DNA from: Elusimicrobia bacterium RIFCSPLOWO2_12_FULL_59_9
GTDB lineage: Bacteria; Elusimicrobiota; Elusimicrobia; O2-12-FULL-59-9
Direction of reading: 5' to 3'
DNA: 6,910 nt
Assembly (NCBI GenBank): GCA_001800185.1
Contig: MGUX01000009.1
Location: 1 to 6,910, forward strand
Shown here: piece by piece, positions 5,770-6,910 of the stretch
Layout: each line of letters opens with the position of its first letter
Position numbering within the stretch: the first letter of the stretch is position 1
Notes under the pieces: model-generated
Seen by the model: only the letters and a program-made list of their open reading frames with translations
Told to the model about the DNA's origin: nothing
Database searches by the model: none
Translations under genes and position numbers: made by a program

Positions 5770-6712
5770 CCCCGGAGGGTTTTTCTTTCTGGGCTTCCAA
5801 AAATCGCTCCGCTTCCAAAGCGGCCATGCAGCCCGTTCCCGCGGCCGTGACGGCTTGGCGATAGGGCGGGTCCATGACGTCGCCGGCGGCGAAAACCCCC
5901 TCCACGGAGGTTCTCGTCCTGGCATCGGCGACGATGTAGCCTTTTGGGTCCAAAGCGATCTGGCCGGCGAAAACTTGAGTGTTGGGCACGTGGCCGATGG
6001 CGATGAAAAGGCCCTGCACTTCCAGCATCCGGGTCTGGCGGGTCTTTAAGTTTTTGACGCGGACGCCGGCGACCTCTTCCTCTCCTAAAACTTCCTCCAC
6101 CGCGCTGTCCCAGATGAACCGGATTTTTGGATTGGAGGAGGCCCGGTCCTGCATGGTCTTGCTCGCCCTGAGGGAGTCCCGGCGGTGGATCACCGTGACC
6201 TCGGAGGCGAATTTGGTCAGGAACGTGCTCTCCTCCATGGCGGTATCCCCGCCGCCCACCACGGCGACCTTCTTGTTCTTAAAGAAAAAAGCGTCGCAGG
6301 TGGCGCAGGCGGAGACGCCGTGGCCCATGAGTTTTTTCTCGGACGGGAGCCCCAGCCATTGCGCGTTGGCGCCCGTGGCGATGATCACGCTTTCGGCCAG
6401 AGCCCGCACACCCTCCGTGGTCTCCAGCAGAAAGGGCCTTTTGCCGAAGTCGGCCTTGCAGACGTTTTCCGGTATAATCTCGACGCCCAGCCGCCGGCAT
6501 TGCTTGTTCATGCGCTCCATGAGTTCGGGCCCCAGGATGGGCGCCTCAAAGCCGGGGTAATTTTCGACGTCGGAGGTGATCATGAGCTGCCCCCCCATCG
6601 AAACGCCGCCGAAGAGCAGCGGTTTTAAATTCGCACGGGCCGCGTAGATGCCGGCCGTGTAGCCGGCCGCGCCCGAGCCGATGATGACCAATTTTCGGAG
6701 TTCGTCGCTCAT
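5741..6712 (-). CDS. trxB: Thioredoxin reductase (NADPH, low-molecular-weight type)
   Basis: A 323-residue cytosolic flavoenzyme, the typical bacterial length plus a short polar tail. FAD is bound by VIIGSGAAGYTAG (G12, G14, G17) and by the C-terminal block GVFAAGDV (G277, D278) followed by RQAVTAAGTGCMAA. The redox-active disulfide is C136-A-T-C139-D140 within SACATCDAFFF. The NADPH half has VVGGGDTAMEE (about 151-161) and HRRDSLRA (176-183), whose arginines suit the NADPH 2'-phosphate. It passes electrons from NADPH through FAD to thioredoxin; no thioredoxin gene is in the window. The start at ATG 6712 has a well-placed GGAGG. It lies 21 bp downstream of the queD stop and is probably co-transcribed with it. 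The last ten codons or so (GQTPSAR end) lie on DNA that also encodes the end of the FGGY kinase on the other strand; the tail after about residue 308 is polar and unlikely to be catalytic. Confidence 0.97.
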   Translation of the reverse strand: MSDELRKLVIIGSGAAGYTAGIYAARANLKPLLFGGVSMGGQLMITSDVENYPGFEAPILGPELMERMNKQCRRLGVEIIPENVCKADFGKRPFLLETTEGVRALAESVIIATGANAQWLGLPSEKKLMGHGVSACATCDAFFFKNKKVAVVGGGDTAMEESTFLTKFASEVTVIHRRDSLRASKTMQDRASSNPKIRFIWDSAVEEVLGEEEVAGVRVKNLKTRQTRMLEVQGLFIAIGHVPNTQVFAGQIALDPKGYIVADARTRTSVEGVFAAGDVMDPPYRQAVTAAGTGCMAALEAERFLEAQKEKPSGVKGQTPSAR

Positions 6713-6721
6713 AGGAGAATT

Positions 6722-6726
6722 CCTCC
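6722..6726 (-). promoter_or_regulatory. trxB ribosome binding site, possibly in a small hairpin
   Basis: Read on the minus strand the leader is GGGGAGGAATTCTCCTATG: a GGAGG core 9 nt before the ATG. GGAG can pair with CTCC just before the start codon across a GAATT loop. The 4-5 bp stem is weak, so this is a strong site first and a regulatory idea only second. Confidence 0.6.
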
Positions 6727-6733
6727 CCGCCCC

Positions 6734-6910
6734 TTATCCGGGCGGGCCGTAGCTCGCCCAGGATTTCGGCGTCTCCCAGACTTTGACCCGGACCACCGGA
6801 AGTTTTAGCGCCGCGGCGGCCTCAAAGATGACTTTGGCGATGTTTTCGGCCGTGGGATTGCCGGACATCAGGAAAACGGGCTCGTTGAGTTTTTTAAAGA
6901 CGGACACTAG
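6734..6910 (-). CDS. queD: QueD-like 6-pyruvoyl-tetrahydropterin / 6-carboxytetrahydropterin synthase family, C-terminal part
   Basis: The frame is open from the window edge to a TAA (complement of 6734-6736) and gives the last 58 residues; the start lies beyond position 6910. I read it directly from the reverse complement: LVSVFKKLNEPVFLMSG, then NPTAENIAKVIFEAAAAL, then VVRVKVWETPKSWASYGPPG. The P-T-x-E-N helix and the V-x-V-W-E-T strand with its glutamate are hallmarks of the PTPS/QueD fold, where that Glu binds the pterin ring. QueD converts 7,8-dihydroneopterin triphosphate to 6-carboxy-tetrahydropterin in queuosine/7-deazaguanine synthesis. The zinc-binding histidines and catalytic Cys lie in the missing N-terminal part, so QueD proper cannot be told from other PTPS-family members here. 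It precedes trxB by 21 bp on the same strand. Confidence 0.85.
   Translation of the reverse strand, partial: LVSVFKKLNEPVFLMSGNPTAENIAKVIFEAAAALKLPVVRVKVWETPKSWASYGPPG

Overview
This is a gene-dense, GC-rich (by eye) bacterial chromosomal stretch. It holds no RNA genes, insertion sequences, CRISPR arrays, phage genes or intergenic gaps long enough to hide another gene. The genes are mostly household ones: PTS EIIA, a lipoprotein, a RecB-type nuclease, YjbQ, PlsC, an FGGY kinase, TrxB and QueD. A lipobox in the second gene shows a normal bacterial lipoprotein export route. The lineage cannot be fixed from the sequence; an uncultured, GC-rich diderm bacterium is plausible, but that is inference.

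Plus strand, 2-5769: six genes lie head to tail with almost no space between them and probably form one operon. They are (1) the C-terminal bulk of a fructose/nitrogen-type PTS EIIA domain cut by the window edge; (2) a TPR-containing lipoprotein with a C-terminal putative beta-rich domain; (3) a PD-(D/E)XK nuclease of the RecB/AddB/Cas4 type with a four-cysteine Fe-S signature and an extra coiled-coil C-terminal region; (4) a YjbQ/UPF0047 protein; (5) a PlsC-type acyltransferase with a multi-pass membrane tail; (6) an FGGY kinase close to glycerol kinase. Three junctions are 4-bp ATGA overlaps, one has a 1-bp gap, and one is a 59-bp overlap.

Minus strand, 6910-5741: the 3' end of a QueD-like 6-pyruvoyl-tetrahydropterin synthase family gene, then trxB (thioredoxin reductase) 21 bp downstream. 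The trxB 3' end overlaps the kinase 3' end tail to tail by 29 bp, so no terminator separates the two converging units.

The kinase and acyltransferase make biochemical sense together: glycerol-3-phosphate is made and then acylated into phospholipid. The kinase, however, has Ser where glycerol kinase has a glycerol-contacting Glu, so its substrate is open. The most striking sequence event is a perfect, in-frame 156-bp tandem duplication inside the nuclease gene, which doubles the QxxxY catalytic motif and the segment after it. It is either a very recent mutation or an assembly error. I found no convincing undescribed defence or mobile system here.
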